Position numbers and translations under genes: made by a program
Assembly: GCA_964477455.1 (NCBI GenBank)
Contig: CAYZHG010000095.1
Span: 1 to 33,327, forward strand
Direction: 5' to 3'
DNA length: 33,327 nucleotides
From: CAIOJG01 sp964477455
Lineage (GTDB): Bacteria; Patescibacteriota; Patescibacteriia; Magasanikbacterales; GWA2-37-8
In this document: positions 8,863 through 16,201 of the stretch, in pieces
Layout: every line of letters starts with the position of its first letter
Numbering within the stretch: the first letter of the stretch is position 1
Notes under the pieces: model-generated
What the model was told of the DNA's origin: nothing
Databases searched by the model: none
The model's input: only the letters and a program-made list of their open reading frames with translations

Positions 8863-8891
8863 TTGACAACCCGCTATTTGTATGGTAATCT
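8863..8891 (+). promoter_or_regulatory. nrnA promoter
   Basis: TTGACA (8863-8868), 17-base spacer, TAATCT (8886-8891), which keeps the key T, A and final T of the -10. The expected start is about 8897-8898, close to the first base of the long inverted repeat in the leader. It lies next to, and divergent from, the smc promoter. Confidence 0.55.
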
Positions 8892-8895
8892 CTCC

Positions 8896-9001
8896 TGTTC
8901 TGATACGATTTATCAAGTACCCATTTACCAATTAGCCAATAATCCATTTTTTGGTGAGGCGCCTAGGGGGTGAGACGAAAATCGTATCAGAACAACCCCC
9001 T
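8896..9001 (+). promoter_or_regulatory. Structured 5' leader of nrnA (possible translational switch)
   Basis: A perfect 16-bp inverted repeat (8896-8911 with 8979-8994, core TTCTGATACGATTT) encloses 67 bases. Within that loop AGGGGGT (8965-8971) is exactly complementary to ACCCCCT (8995-9001), which directly abuts the ATG at 9002. The two pairings could coexist as a strained pseudoknot or compete as alternative folds, either sequestering or freeing the start. There is no SD. I do not recognise a known riboswitch class. Confidence 0.6.
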
Positions 9002-9958
9002 ATGAAGAAAATAACTTTACAAATTTACGACCGTCTCAAACGTGCTCGCGCCATCGTCATCGTCGCTCATCAAAATGCGGACGGTGACGCTCTGGGATCT
9101 GCTTGCGCGCTTTTTGAGCACCTAGATAAAATTGGTTTAAAAACTGAAATTTTTTGTCTTACCCCTCTGAATCCACGTTTGGCTTTTTTGCCACATAGTG
9201 AAAAGCTCCAAACTAATCCGGAGATTTTTGCTAATCCCGAGCTTGATACTATTATAGTCTTGGATTCTGGTGATCTGCAATATGCTGGTATTCATAATTT
9301 TGTAAAAGACCATTCTGCTGAGATTATCAATATCGACCATCATCATACTAATCAAAAGTACGGCCACCACAATCTGGTAATTTCCCCCGCCAGCTCCACC
9401 GCCGAAGTGGTTTATCATTTTTTAAGACATGTCCAAGCTCATATCAGCCACCGTATGGCGACGTCCCTTTTGACTGGTATTATTACGGACACGGACAATT
9501 TCACCAACTCGGCTACTAGCGACACAGCGATAGCGGCTGCTGGCGATTTGATTCGTCGAGGTGGTAATTTGAATATGATTAATGATCAGGTGGTACGTAA
9601 CAAATCAATTAGCTTACTTCGTCTTTGGGGAGATGTATTAAACCGTCTCAACAAACATGTTGGATTAGATATGGTTTATACCTATATTACTCAAGCTGAT
9701 TTATCCAAACATAAAATAAGTGAAACTGATAGTGAAGGTATTGCAAATTTTTTAAACAATTTAGATGAAGGAAAAATGGCTTTGATTTTGAAAGAAACAC
9801 AAGAAGGAAAAATCAAAGGTAGTTTTCGTACGACCAAAGACGATGTTGATGTCTCGGCTTTGGCCAAAAAACTTGGCGGTGGTGGACATAAAAAAGCGGC
9901 TGGGTTTACAACTACTGGGACAATCGAAGAAGTTGTGACAAAAATTACTACTTTGTAA
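9002..9958 (+). CDS. nrnA: DHH/DHHA1 phosphoesterase, NrnA-like
   Basis: Likely degrades short oligoribonucleotides (nano-RNA) and/or 3'-phosphoadenosine 5'-phosphate, as NrnA does. Related enzymes cleave cyclic dinucleotides or pApA, so substrate is not certain. The 318-residue product has motif I AHQNADGDALGS (His23, Asp27, Asp29), VLDSGDL (Asp88), the DHH motif IDHHHTN (112-114), TGIITDTDNF (Asp163, Asp165) and the C-terminal DHHA1 signature GGGGHKKAAGF, so all metal ligands are present. I chose the ATG at 9002 over an in-frame TTG at 8951, because the family starts here and the intervening bases belong to the structured leader. It is monocistronic. The next promoter begins just after the stop. 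Confidence 0.9.
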   Translation: MKKITLQIYDRLKRARAIVIVAHQNADGDALGSACALFEHLDKIGLKTEIFCLTPLNPRLAFLPHSEKLQTNPEIFANPELDTIIVLDSGDLQYAGIHNFVKDHSAEIINIDHHHTNQKYGHHNLVISPASSTAEVVYHFLRHVQAHISHRMATSLLTGIITDTDNFTNSATSDTAIAAAGDLIRRGGNLNMINDQVVRNKSISLLRLWGDVLNRLNKHVGLDMVYTYITQADLSKHKISETDSEGIANFLNNLDEGKMALILKETQEGKIKGSFRTTKDDVDVSALAKKLGGGGHKKAAGFTTTGTIEEVVTKITTL

Positions 9959-9960
9959 TT

Positions 9961-9989
9961 TTGACTTATATGGCTAATGATAGTAAAAT
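9961..9989 (+). promoter_or_regulatory. clpP promoter
   Basis: TTGACT (9961-9966), 17-base spacer, TAAAAT (9984-9989), starting two bases after the nrnA stop. The expected start near 9996 gives a leader of about 125 bases. Confidence 0.7.
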
Positions 9990-10007
9990 TGTAAGATAAA
10001 TTTTACG

Positions 10008-10097
10008 GTTGTTACCTTACCTTTTCGCTTTTTTCGACCGCGAGGTCGAAAGGATGAACCTTCGGGCTCATAACCCGCTCAAAGGTAAAATAACAAC
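10008..10097 (+). promoter_or_regulatory. Structured 5' leader of clpP with an anticodon-loop look-alike
   Basis: A long closing helix pairs 10008-10014 with 10091-10097 (7 bp) and 10017-10024 with 10081-10088 (8 bp), separated by a 2x2 internal loop. Inside are an 8-bp hairpin with a GCGA tetraloop (10032-10051) and a hairpin CGGG-CTCATAA-CCCG (10063-10077) identical to the anticodon stem-loop of bacterial initiator tRNA. A weaker AAGG/CCTT hairpin (10050-10062) overlaps the first. The fold is not a tRNA: no D arm, T arm or CCA end is present. Function unknown. Confidence 0.6.
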
Positions 10098-10120
10098 ATA
10101 TAATACTAAACAAAAATAAT

Positions 10121-10714
10121 ATGTCTGACATTAAATCCCAAATTCTCATCCCAACCGTTATCGAAAAAACTAGCTACGGTGAACGCGCCTACGATATTTA
10201 TTCTCGTTTGCTTATCGACCGTATTATTTTCTTAGGCCAAGCAATCGATGACCATGTGGCCAATATCATTATCGCTCAGCTTTTATTTTTGGAAAATCAA
10301 AGCCCTGAAACGGATATCAAAATCTACATCAATTCTCCAGGTGGTTCCGTGACGGCTGGTATGGCCATCTACGACACCATGAAATATATCAAATCAGATG
10401 TGTCTACAATCTGTGTGGGTATGGCGGCTAGTATGGCGGCTGTACTATTGGCTTCTGGCGCCAAGGGAAAACGTCTGATTCTCCCAAATGCTGAGGTGAT
10501 GATTCATCAAGTGATGGGCGGTATGGAAGGTCAAGCTTCAGATATCAAGATTCATGCTGAGCATATTTTGCGCATGAAGAAGCAATTGAACACAATTTTG
10601 GCTGATCATACGGGTCAAAACATTGAAACTATTGAAAAAGATACCGACCGTGACAATTTTATGACAGCCAAAGAAGCTATCGCTTATGGCCTAGTCGACA
10701 AGATTGTCGGTTAA
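10121..10714 (+). CDS. clpP: ATP-dependent Clp protease proteolytic subunit
   Basis: Serine peptidase that forms tetradecameric barrels and degrades proteins unfolded by ClpX/ClpA/ClpC. The 197-residue product is full length with the complete catalytic triad: Ser104 in GMAASMAA, His129 in MIHQVMGG and Asp178 in DTDRDNF. Oligomer and substrate-groove segments INSPGGSVTAGMAIYDTM and RLILPNAEVMIHQ are typical. The start at 10121 (MSDIKSQILIPTVIEKT) follows an AT-rich stretch without SD. The gene stands alone, with its own promoter, a long structured leader and a terminator. clpX is not in the window. A heat-shock or CtsR operator was not recognised, so the leader may carry the regulation, which is inference. 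Confidence 0.96.
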   Translation: MSDIKSQILIPTVIEKTSYGERAYDIYSRLLIDRIIFLGQAIDDHVANIIIAQLLFLENQSPETDIKIYINSPGGSVTAGMAIYDTMKYIKSDVSTICVGMAASMAAVLLASGAKGKRLILPNAEVMIHQVMGGMEGQASDIKIHAEHILRMKKQLNTILADHTGQNIETIEKDTDRDNFMTAKEAIAYGLVDKIVG

Positions 10715-10734
10715 ACAATCACTTTAAAATATTC

Positions 10735-10770
10735 AAAAAACCGCTAAATAAAGCGGTTTTTTAATTTTTT
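10735..10770 (+). terminator. clpP terminator
   Basis: Arms 10735-10745 and 10752-10762 form an 11-bp stem (AAAACCGCT core) with an AAATAA loop, followed by further T-rich sequence to 10770. Confidence 0.9.
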
Positions 10771-10782
10771 CCCCCGAAGCCC

Positions 10783-10811
10783 TTGACAAAACCTTCGATA
10801 TGTGGTATACT
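10783..10811 (+). promoter_or_regulatory. Promoter of the stand-alone structured RNA
   Basis: TTGACA (10783-10788), 17-base spacer, TATACT (10806-10811), one of the best promoters in the window. The expected start is about 10818. It sits between the clpP terminator and a gene-free, well-folded region. Confidence 0.85.
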
Positions 10812-10817
10812 CATCAG

Positions 10818-11083
10818 TTGACTAAAAAATTAGCAACAACTAGCCGGTGTTAAAAATTAATCGAAATAACCACAGACAATTGGATCCAGGTCAGTGCATG
10901 TTATCAGATCAAGTAAGATATAATAAGCACCGACCCGTATCCACTACAAGCATGGAGATGTGTTGACGGATAGAACTGGCTTCGGCTAATCTTCTCCACC
11001 GATACATCTTCTTGGGTGCGGTTTCCGGGGATTCAATTCCCCAACAAAAATCAAAGCCCCGACTTATATAGTCGGGGTTTTTT
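10818..11083 (+). ncRNA. Stand-alone structured RNA, family not recognised
   Basis: A strong promoter and a terminator bracket about 266 bases with no open frame of note. Visible folds are: CTAA-AAAA-TTAG near the 5' end; a long irregular hairpin with paired segments 10882-10885/10939-10942, 10889-10892/10932-10935 and 10894-10897/10927-10930; a second with 10954-10963/11002-11011, then GGA and GAA segments and a C(UUCG)G tetraloop at 10980-10985; and GGGGA-TTCAAT-TCCCC (11027-11042), which resembles a tRNA T arm with a short loop. CGGTG (10844-10848) can pair with either of two CACCG segments. I looked for tmRNA (no tag frame, no CCA-ended tRNA domain), SRP RNA (no AGCAG/GGAA core) and RNase P RNA (no P4 signatures) and found none. 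6S RNA or a lineage-specific RNA remains possible. Confidence 0.7.
11057..11083 (+). terminator. Terminator of the structured RNA
   Basis: CCCCGACT (11057-11064), TATAT loop, AGTCGGGG (11070-11077), then six T. It may also stop vanW transcription from the other side, though the T-run on that strand is weaker. Confidence 0.9.
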
Positions 11084-11089
11084 ATTTAT

Positions 11090-13105
11090 TTAATTTGTTG
11101 TAGTCGTATCCGCTGTTGGTGCAGAAATTGTTGGTAGTGGTTCTAGCGTATCTACGTTGACTACTGGCAAAGCCTCGCATACCTCTCCTGGTTTACACAG
11201 TGTCGCTGGATCAACCCCAATCATACAAATCTTTGGTAACGGTCGATAATAACTATCAAATACTCGTTCAATCTTTTCGCCACTTGGTGTATAGCGTGTA
11301 TAAACAAAACTAGCTACCGCTCCTTTAAATGGAGCCTGACATTTTATTACGCCCGGTTTTACTTTATCAGTTTTTACATCTTGTTGTGGACCATAAGGAA
11401 TCCATTTCGTCACTAAAGGATGTGTATACGAACCTTTACGACCATCTGGTTTACCCCAAAGCGTAAATGTAAGTAGTTGTTTTTTATGATCAATATCAGT
11501 TTGCAATAATAAATAATTACCAGTATCATTTGAAAATTTTAAATCTAACATCGGTTCATACAATGTAGCGTCCGTCCCTGGGTTACCATTGACTGGGTCA
11601 GCATAATAACTAACAACCAAAGAATGATTGCGACGTTGAGTAATATCCATACCAGAATTCATCGCCATACGAAATAACGTCGTTCCAATTTGACACATAC
11701 CGCCACCAATTTCATTCTTAATCTCCGTACCTTTGATAACCGCTTCTGGTAAAAATCCATTTTCAGCCGTAAACGGTCCCGCGGCTTTATTTGCCGAAAA
11801 TATTTCACCTGGTTTAATTAACGTTCCATTCAATCTTTCGACCGCATGCGCAATATTTTTAATTCGATTACTGTGACTTTCTTTAAAAGTAGAATAACCT
11901 ACTCCAATAATACCTTCGATTCCCAGGTTATTTACATCCGCTGTTTTAACTACTGGCTCAGCCGCATCGACAACCAAACTAATAGTTTTAATAACTTCTG
12001 AAGGATGATAATTTCTTTGTTTAAAAGCAACATCTAAATCTTGAAGTGTTTTTTCAACATTTAATGTCAATCCAGTTTGGCTAGCTTGAAATTCTTTGAC
12101 TTTACCCTCACTAGTGCCAGTAGTGATTGCAAACTTAGCGTCCATTGGAATCTTGTCTACCAAATAACGCAAACCCTCCAAATAAGTCTTGGCCTTCTCG
12201 TGACTTAATACAAAAATTGGTACATTATTTTCATCCATTTGAACCTCCAACCACTCAGAATATTGACCAACTGATAAATTCCAATCGCGACGAATTTTAG
12301 TTTGAGGATCGATATAATTCAAACCAATATCACCATAACTCAAAAAACTAGGAAGATTTTCCGCGGCTTTTACCACTTCGGCTGTTTTTATAATAGGATC
12401 AAATTGCTCGGCGGTAATTGCAATATTACCTAAATATAATTCACCCAAATTATCTTGAATTTGTTTGATTATATCTTCATATTTAAAAATTAATCCGGCA
12501 CTTTCAGGCACAACACTATAACTAGCGGAAGTAAAATCAGTAATTTTTACCCCAGCATCACGAGGTGCATCTGCTAATTTTGAAAGGCTATCCTTTAAAC
12601 TTTCCAATAAATTAACCCAATCGGTTTTAACTAACACTGTCAGATCTTGATTGTTGAATCTAAAATACCATGGTGCAAACAATCGCGTTGCCCAATTACC
12701 AGTACGACCTGTCGCATAAGCATTTTGCCACAAAGTATAACTGTCGAGGCTAACCAATTCGGTGGAATTTTCTCCCAAAGAAACCGTGTTTATTTTAATA
12801 GCCGTTTTTTTACCGTTAACGTCGGCTTCTAAATTTAACCCTTCTTTTGCCAAACGATTATTGGTAGTTTCTATAAAATTATTCAAATCATCGCGAGACA
12901 TTTTTCCTAAATGATAATGCCCAGCGTAAACTCCTGGAAAGATTTTGTCTTGATAAGATTTCACATACCAACTAGCGCCACCAAACATCACGCCAGCAAT
13001 CACCAACAAAACCAAAAAAACAGTTAAAGTTATTTTTAACCATGGTTTAATATGCTTCTCAATACCCAATTCTTCTGGCAAATTTTTTAAATTGATCTCA
13101 TTCAT
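11090..13105 (-). CDS. VanW-family cell-envelope protein with peptidoglycan-binding-like repeats
   Basis: A 671-residue envelope protein of the VanW/YoaR type, anchored by one membrane helix near residues 24-47 (ITLTVFLVLLVIAGVMFG) with the bulk outside. After the anchor come two regions resembling the putative peptidoglycan-binding repeats found with VanW (about residues 60-350). The VanW domain follows at about 400-560, with the signature GYSTF near its start, then LNGTLIKPGEIFSANKAAGP, EIGGGMCQIGTTLFRMAMNSG and NHSLVVSYYADP. The remaining 110 residues end in a Thr/Pro-rich tail. The biochemical role of VanW is not established; a link to the cell wall is inferred. It starts two bases after the hsp20 stop and is probably cotranscribed with it. 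No SD. Confidence 0.9.
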   Translation of the reverse strand: MNEINLKNLPEELGIEKHIKPWLKITLTVFLVLLVIAGVMFGGASWYVKSYQDKIFPGVYAGHYHLGKMSRDDLNNFIETTNNRLAKEGLNLEADVNGKKTAIKINTVSLGENSTELVSLDSYTLWQNAYATGRTGNWATRLFAPWYFRFNNQDLTVLVKTDWVNLLESLKDSLSKLADAPRDAGVKITDFTSASYSVVPESAGLIFKYEDIIKQIQDNLGELYLGNIAITAEQFDPIIKTAEVVKAAENLPSFLSYGDIGLNYIDPQTKIRRDWNLSVGQYSEWLEVQMDENNVPIFVLSHEKAKTYLEGLRYLVDKIPMDAKFAITTGTSEGKVKEFQASQTGLTLNVEKTLQDLDVAFKQRNYHPSEVIKTISLVVDAAEPVVKTADVNNLGIEGIIGVGYSTFKESHSNRIKNIAHAVERLNGTLIKPGEIFSANKAAGPFTAENGFLPEAVIKGTEIKNEIGGGMCQIGTTLFRMAMNSGMDITQRRNHSLVVSYYADPVNGNPGTDATLYEPMLDLKFSNDTGNYLLLQTDIDHKKQLLTFTLWGKPDGRKGSYTHPLVTKWIPYGPQQDVKTDKVKPGVIKCQAPFKGAVASFVYTRYTPSGEKIERVFDSYYRPLPKICMIGVDPATLCKPGEVCEALPVVNVDTLEPLPTISAPTADTTTTN

Positions 13106-13107
13106 AT

Positions 13108-13548
13108 TTAATCTTCAACGATGATGATTGGAATATTACCATCTACTTTTGTTTTTGGCAAAGCAACTGTCAAAATACCATTTTTAAATTCAGCTCGAGC
13201 CATTTCTATCTTTACTTCCACCGGTAAAACAATCGTTCGAGAAAATTTCCCCCAATAACATTCTTTATAAAAATAATCTACTTCCTGATCAAACGGCGAT
13301 TTGCGTTCTCCACGAATCGTCAATACATCATTGTGTAAATGCAATTCTAAATTTTCACTTCGACACCCCGCCATCGGTGCAATCACAATTACCTCTTCTT
13401 GATTCTGAACGACATCAATAGCAAGCTGGCCTTCTGGCACCACCGAGCCGCTCGTATCGCCACCGTTTTTCATAAAATCAGCGAGGATTGAAAAATCATC
13501 ACTGGAATCTTTTAGAGGTAAAGAAAAATTAGTATTGGAATTTATCAT
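13108..13548 (-). CDS. Hsp20/alpha-crystallin small heat-shock protein
   Basis: ATP-independent chaperone that holds unfolding proteins. The 146-residue product has a variable N-terminal arm (about 40 residues), then the alpha-crystallin domain: QLAIDVVQNQEEVIVIAPMAG, LELHLHNDVLTIRGERK, the YFYKECYWGKFSRTIVLP segment and the closing FKNGILTVALPKT with its A/GxLxxxxP-type signature. It ends in IPIIIVED; the I-x-I-type motif (IPIII) is the usual oligomerisation tail. It lies downstream of the suf genes after a 61-base gap containing a TATAAT, and directly upstream of vanW. I saw no CIRCE operator. Confidence 0.93.
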   Translation of the reverse strand: MINSNTNFSLPLKDSSDDFSILADFMKNGGDTSGSVVPEGQLAIDVVQNQEEVIVIAPMAGCRSENLELHLHNDVLTIRGERKSPFDQEVDYFYKECYWGKFSRTIVLPVEVKIEMARAEFKNGILTVALPKTKVDGNIPIIIVED

Positions 13549-13567
13549 ATTAGAATATAACGTTTCT

Positions 13568-13573
13568 ATTATA
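13568..13573 (-). promoter_or_regulatory. Possible hsp20-vanW promoter (-10 only)
   Basis: TATAAT on the minus strand, directly preceded by TG, 20 bases before the hsp20 start. The matching -35 region is only a T-run, so the promoter is weak or uses another factor. Confidence 0.35.
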
Positions 13574-13609
13574 CAGCAAAACTATAAACAAAAAAAGTAT
13601 ATTGTAATA

Positions 13610-13972
13610 TTAATCAAAAAGCATGGCGCGCACATCCTCATCAATCATCTGGCGACTCCAAACTGGCTCCCAAACCAAATTGACGGTCACATCTTCTGAC
13701 CCCAAATAGCGCTCCATTTCCGTCTGTACCGAACGCATCAAACTTGGACCGACTGGACAACCCATACTAGTCAAGGTCATGGTGACCGTGATATGTCCAT
13801 CTTTTTCTTCGACATCATAAATCAAGCCCAAATCCACCACCCCGATTCCAAGTTCTGGATCCAAGACAGTATTGAGCAATGCCCAGTACGGTTGGGTTCT
13901 TTGTTTTTTTGGAATTGGTAATTCTTTTTTTTGTTCAACTGTTTCCACGACTGCATCTTTTTTAATAGTCAT
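13610..13972 (-). CDS. sufT: MIP18/SufT-family Fe-S assembly protein
   Basis: A 120-residue protein of the MIP18 (DUF59) family, which helps mature iron-sulfur proteins. The conserved segments are ALLNTVLDPELGIGVVDLGLIYDV (about residues 31-54), TLTSMGCPVGPSL with the conserved cysteine, and a C-terminal VWEPVWSRQMI. The first 28 residues are a charged extension. It is the last gene of the suf set, beginning nine bases after the sufU stop, which supports the SufT assignment. Without the context it would be called only a metal-sulfur cluster factor. No SD. Confidence 0.87.
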   Translation of the reverse strand: MTIKKDAVVETVEQKKELPIPKKQRTQPYWALLNTVLDPELGIGVVDLGLIYDVEEKDGHITVTMTLTSMGCPVGPSLMRSVQTEMERYLGSEDVTVNLVWEPVWSRQMIDEDVRAMLFD

Positions 13973-13981
13973 AATTCAAAA

Positions 13982-14353
13982 TTATTTTTTCTTCACTGAT
14001 TTTAATGCATTTTCCAAGGCCACATAACCAAGTAAAGCGCACTTTACTCGACCAGGACTAATCGGCACATGCAATAAATCATAAATTTTGGCAGGTACCA
14101 TTTTTTTTAAAACGGAAATTTTTTTTCCTTTTACTTCGTCGGTTAGTAACGACATCGCCGCCTGACTAATCGCACAGCCATCACCCACAAAAGCCAAATC
14201 GCTAACTGCACCATTTTTAATTATCAAGTCTAATTGGATTTTATCGCCACAAACTGGATTGTGTTCAACAACTCGTACACTATGATCAACAAGCTCCCCG
14301 ACATGATGCGGGTTTTGGTAATGATCGAGAATTGTTTCAGTATAAAGATCCAT
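13982..14353 (-). CDS. sufU: SufU/IscU-type Fe-S scaffold or sulfur-transfer protein
   Basis: Accepts sulfur from SufS and passes it to the SufBCD scaffold in SufU systems. The 123-residue product has the three conserved cysteines Cys35 (NPVCGD, with Asp37), Cys60 (GDGCAIS) and Cys105 (RVKCALL). The RVKCA ending is of the SufU kind, lacking the histidine that precedes this cysteine in IscU. However, the Cys60-Cys105 spacing of 45 residues matches IscU better, because SufU normally has an insertion of nearly 20 residues there (family knowledge from memory). Placement directly after sufS supports sufU. No SD. Confidence 0.87.
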   Translation of the reverse strand: MDLYTETILDHYQNPHHVGELVDHSVRVVEHNPVCGDKIQLDLIIKNGAVSDLAFVGDGCAISQAAMSLLTDEVKGKKISVLKKMVPAKIYDLLHVPISPGRVKCALLGYVALENALKSVKKK

Positions 14354-14354
14354 G

Positions 14355-15578
14355 TTAATTTTTTATTTTAAAAATTGCAAAAACTTTCTTTAAAGCTTTT
14401 TCGGCGACATCGACATCGTGCTTGGTGTTATACAAATAAAAACTCATGCGTGCGGTCGTAGAAACACCCAAGCGTCGTACTAGTGGTTCGGCACAATGTA
14501 GACCAGAACGAATCGCTACCCCCTCTTGATCAAAAATCGTGGCGATGTCATGCGGGTGAACACCATCGATAGTAAATGATAATACCCCACCGCAATGTTC
14601 TATTTTGGCAGGTGAAAAAATCTTGACCGCAGAATATTTTGAAAAACATTGTTTCGCATAAGCCAACAACTCTTTATCATGAGCAGTGATAACATCTAAC
14701 CCAACGGAAGTCAGATAATCCAAAGCACTACCAAACGCAATCACATCGGCAATATTTGGTGTACCAGCTTCAAATTTCATATAACCACGATGGTAGGTTG
14801 CCTCTTCTTGCCCCACGGTTTCCACCATATCCCCACCATACATATACGGTGTCATTTCATCCATCAAAGCTCGTTTGATATACAATACACCCACACCAGT
14901 TGGACCCAACATTTTGTGAGCGGAAAAAGCCAAAAAATCACAATCAGAATTTTTGACATCAGTCACTCTATGGCCAACACTTTGGGCACCATCTACTACA
15001 ACTTTGGCGCCAAATTTATGAGCCAAAGAAACTATTTTTTTTACGGGCACGAGTGAACCGGTCACATTTGATTGGGCGGTAATACAAACTAATTTGGTTT
15101 TTTTGGAAAGCAAAAATTCGTAAGCTTTGATATCCAACAGATAATCTTTGGTCAGTGGAATAATTTTTAATTTGGCTTTTTTTTCTTTAGCCAATTCTTG
15201 CCATGGCACGAGATTAGCATGATGTTCCAAACCACTCACAATAATTTCGTCATCTTTTTTTATATGTAATCTACCCCAAGACACGGCCACGCAATTTAAC
15301 GATTCTGTTGCATTTTTGGTAAAAACTATTTCTTCGGTTTTGGCATTTATGAATTTAGCTACTTTAGCGCGTACATTTTCAAACTGCTCGGTCGCCTCTT
15401 CTGAGAGTGTGTGAATACCACGATGCACATTGGCATTTGTAGTAGAATAATATTTTTGTAATGCCTGCAAAACCACCAACGGTTTTTGACTGGTAGAAGC
15501 GTTATCCAAATAGACCAACGATTTTCCGTTAATTTTTCTTTTTAAAATTGGAAATTGTTTTAAAATATTATTTTTCAT
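14355..15578 (-). CDS. sufS: Cysteine desulfurase SufS
   Basis: PLP enzyme that takes sulfur from cysteine for cluster assembly. The 407-residue product is full length. Visible are YLDNASTSQKP near the N terminus, EHHAN (His119-His120), VDGAQS (Asp196), the PLP lysine Lys222 in SAHKMLGPTGVG and the persulfide cysteine Cys362 in RSGLHCAEP, the group II (SufS-type) context. The 11-base overlap of its start with the end of sufD and the 1-base gap to sufU suggest translational coupling. No SD precedes the start. Confidence 0.96.
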   Translation of the reverse strand: MKNNILKQFPILKRKINGKSLVYLDNASTSQKPLVVLQALQKYYSTTNANVHRGIHTLSEEATEQFENVRAKVAKFINAKTEEIVFTKNATESLNCVAVSWGRLHIKKDDEIIVSGLEHHANLVPWQELAKEKKAKLKIIPLTKDYLLDIKAYEFLLSKKTKLVCITAQSNVTGSLVPVKKIVSLAHKFGAKVVVDGAQSVGHRVTDVKNSDCDFLAFSAHKMLGPTGVGVLYIKRALMDEMTPYMYGGDMVETVGQEEATYHRGYMKFEAGTPNIADVIAFGSALDYLTSVGLDVITAHDKELLAYAKQCFSKYSAVKIFSPAKIEHCGGVLSFTIDGVHPHDIATIFDQEGVAIRSGLHCAEPLVRRLGVSTTARMSFYLYNTKHDVDVAEKALKKVFAIFKIKN

Positions 15579-16197
15579 TTTTGTTTTTAGAAAGAAATGA
15601 AATAATTGATGTACGAATTGTGCTGGTTATTTTTTCATCTGGAATATTAGTCATTTCTGTTTCAAAAAAACCTTCCACCAATAATGTGCGGGCATCTTTT
15701 TGAGACAAACCACGAGAGAGCAGATAAAATAAAGCATCTTCATCTACTTTGCCAATGCTAGCGGCGTGCCCCGCTTTCACTTCGTCAGTTCTGATTTCTA
15801 GATAGGGGGCGGTTTTAACCCGTGCCTTATCGGATAACAATAAGGTGTGGTGCGAAAAATAAGTATCAGCGCCGGTCGCTTTGTGTTCTACTTTCCAAAC
15901 ACCTTCGATATCACTGGAGGCATTATCCGTCAAAGCGACTCTGACACGCGCTTTGATTGATGTCAGCGGCGCTCGATGAATCGCTTCGATTTTTGCAGAA
16001 AACGACGAATCGTCTCGCCCTAAAATAAAAAAAATACATTCACATTGAGCACCCTTGGCTTTAGCATCGATTATCAAATGCCTCTTGCCTACCCAACCTT
16101 TTTTGACCAAACCAACCAAAAGTAAACGAGAATTTTTTTCTAATATTATTGTATCATTTGGAATTGTGTCTAGCAAACGAATTTTTGTTTCTTGCAT
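15568..16197 (-). CDS. sufD: Short SufD-like subunit
   Basis: Partner of SufB in the SufBC2D scaffold. At 209 residues it is about half the usual SufD length (near 420), keeping essentially the beta-helix and C-terminal part. The conserved block VKAGHAASIGKVDEDALFYLLSRGLSQ corresponds to the SufD region containing the functional histidine (His360 of E. coli SufD), and that histidine is present. The missing portion is the variable N-terminal domain. There is no sign of a frameshift: the frame starts four bases after the sufB stop and has no disrupted remnant. Short SufD proteins of this sort seem to be a reduction in this lineage, which is inference. Confidence 0.85.
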   Translation of the reverse strand: MQETKIRLLDTIPNDTIILEKNSRLLLVGLVKKGWVGKRHLIIDAKAKGAQCECIFFILGRDDSSFSAKIEAIHRAPLTSIKARVRVALTDNASSDIEGVWKVEHKATGADTYFSHHTLLLSDKARVKTAPYLEIRTDEVKAGHAASIGKVDEDALFYLLSRGLSQKDARTLLVEGFFETEMTNIPDEKITSTIRTSIISFLSKNKNEK

Positions 16198-16201
16198 AAA
16201 A

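Noticed and set aside
10063..10077. A tRNA-fMet gene, suggested by the CAU anticodon stem-loop
   Set aside because: Only the anticodon arm is present. There is no acceptor, D arm, T arm or CCA context, so it is part of the clpP leader.
11027..11042. A tRNA or tmRNA 3' end, suggested by a T-arm-like hairpin
   Set aside because: The loop has six bases, no acceptor strand or CCA follows, and no partner 5' acceptor or tag frame is visible.
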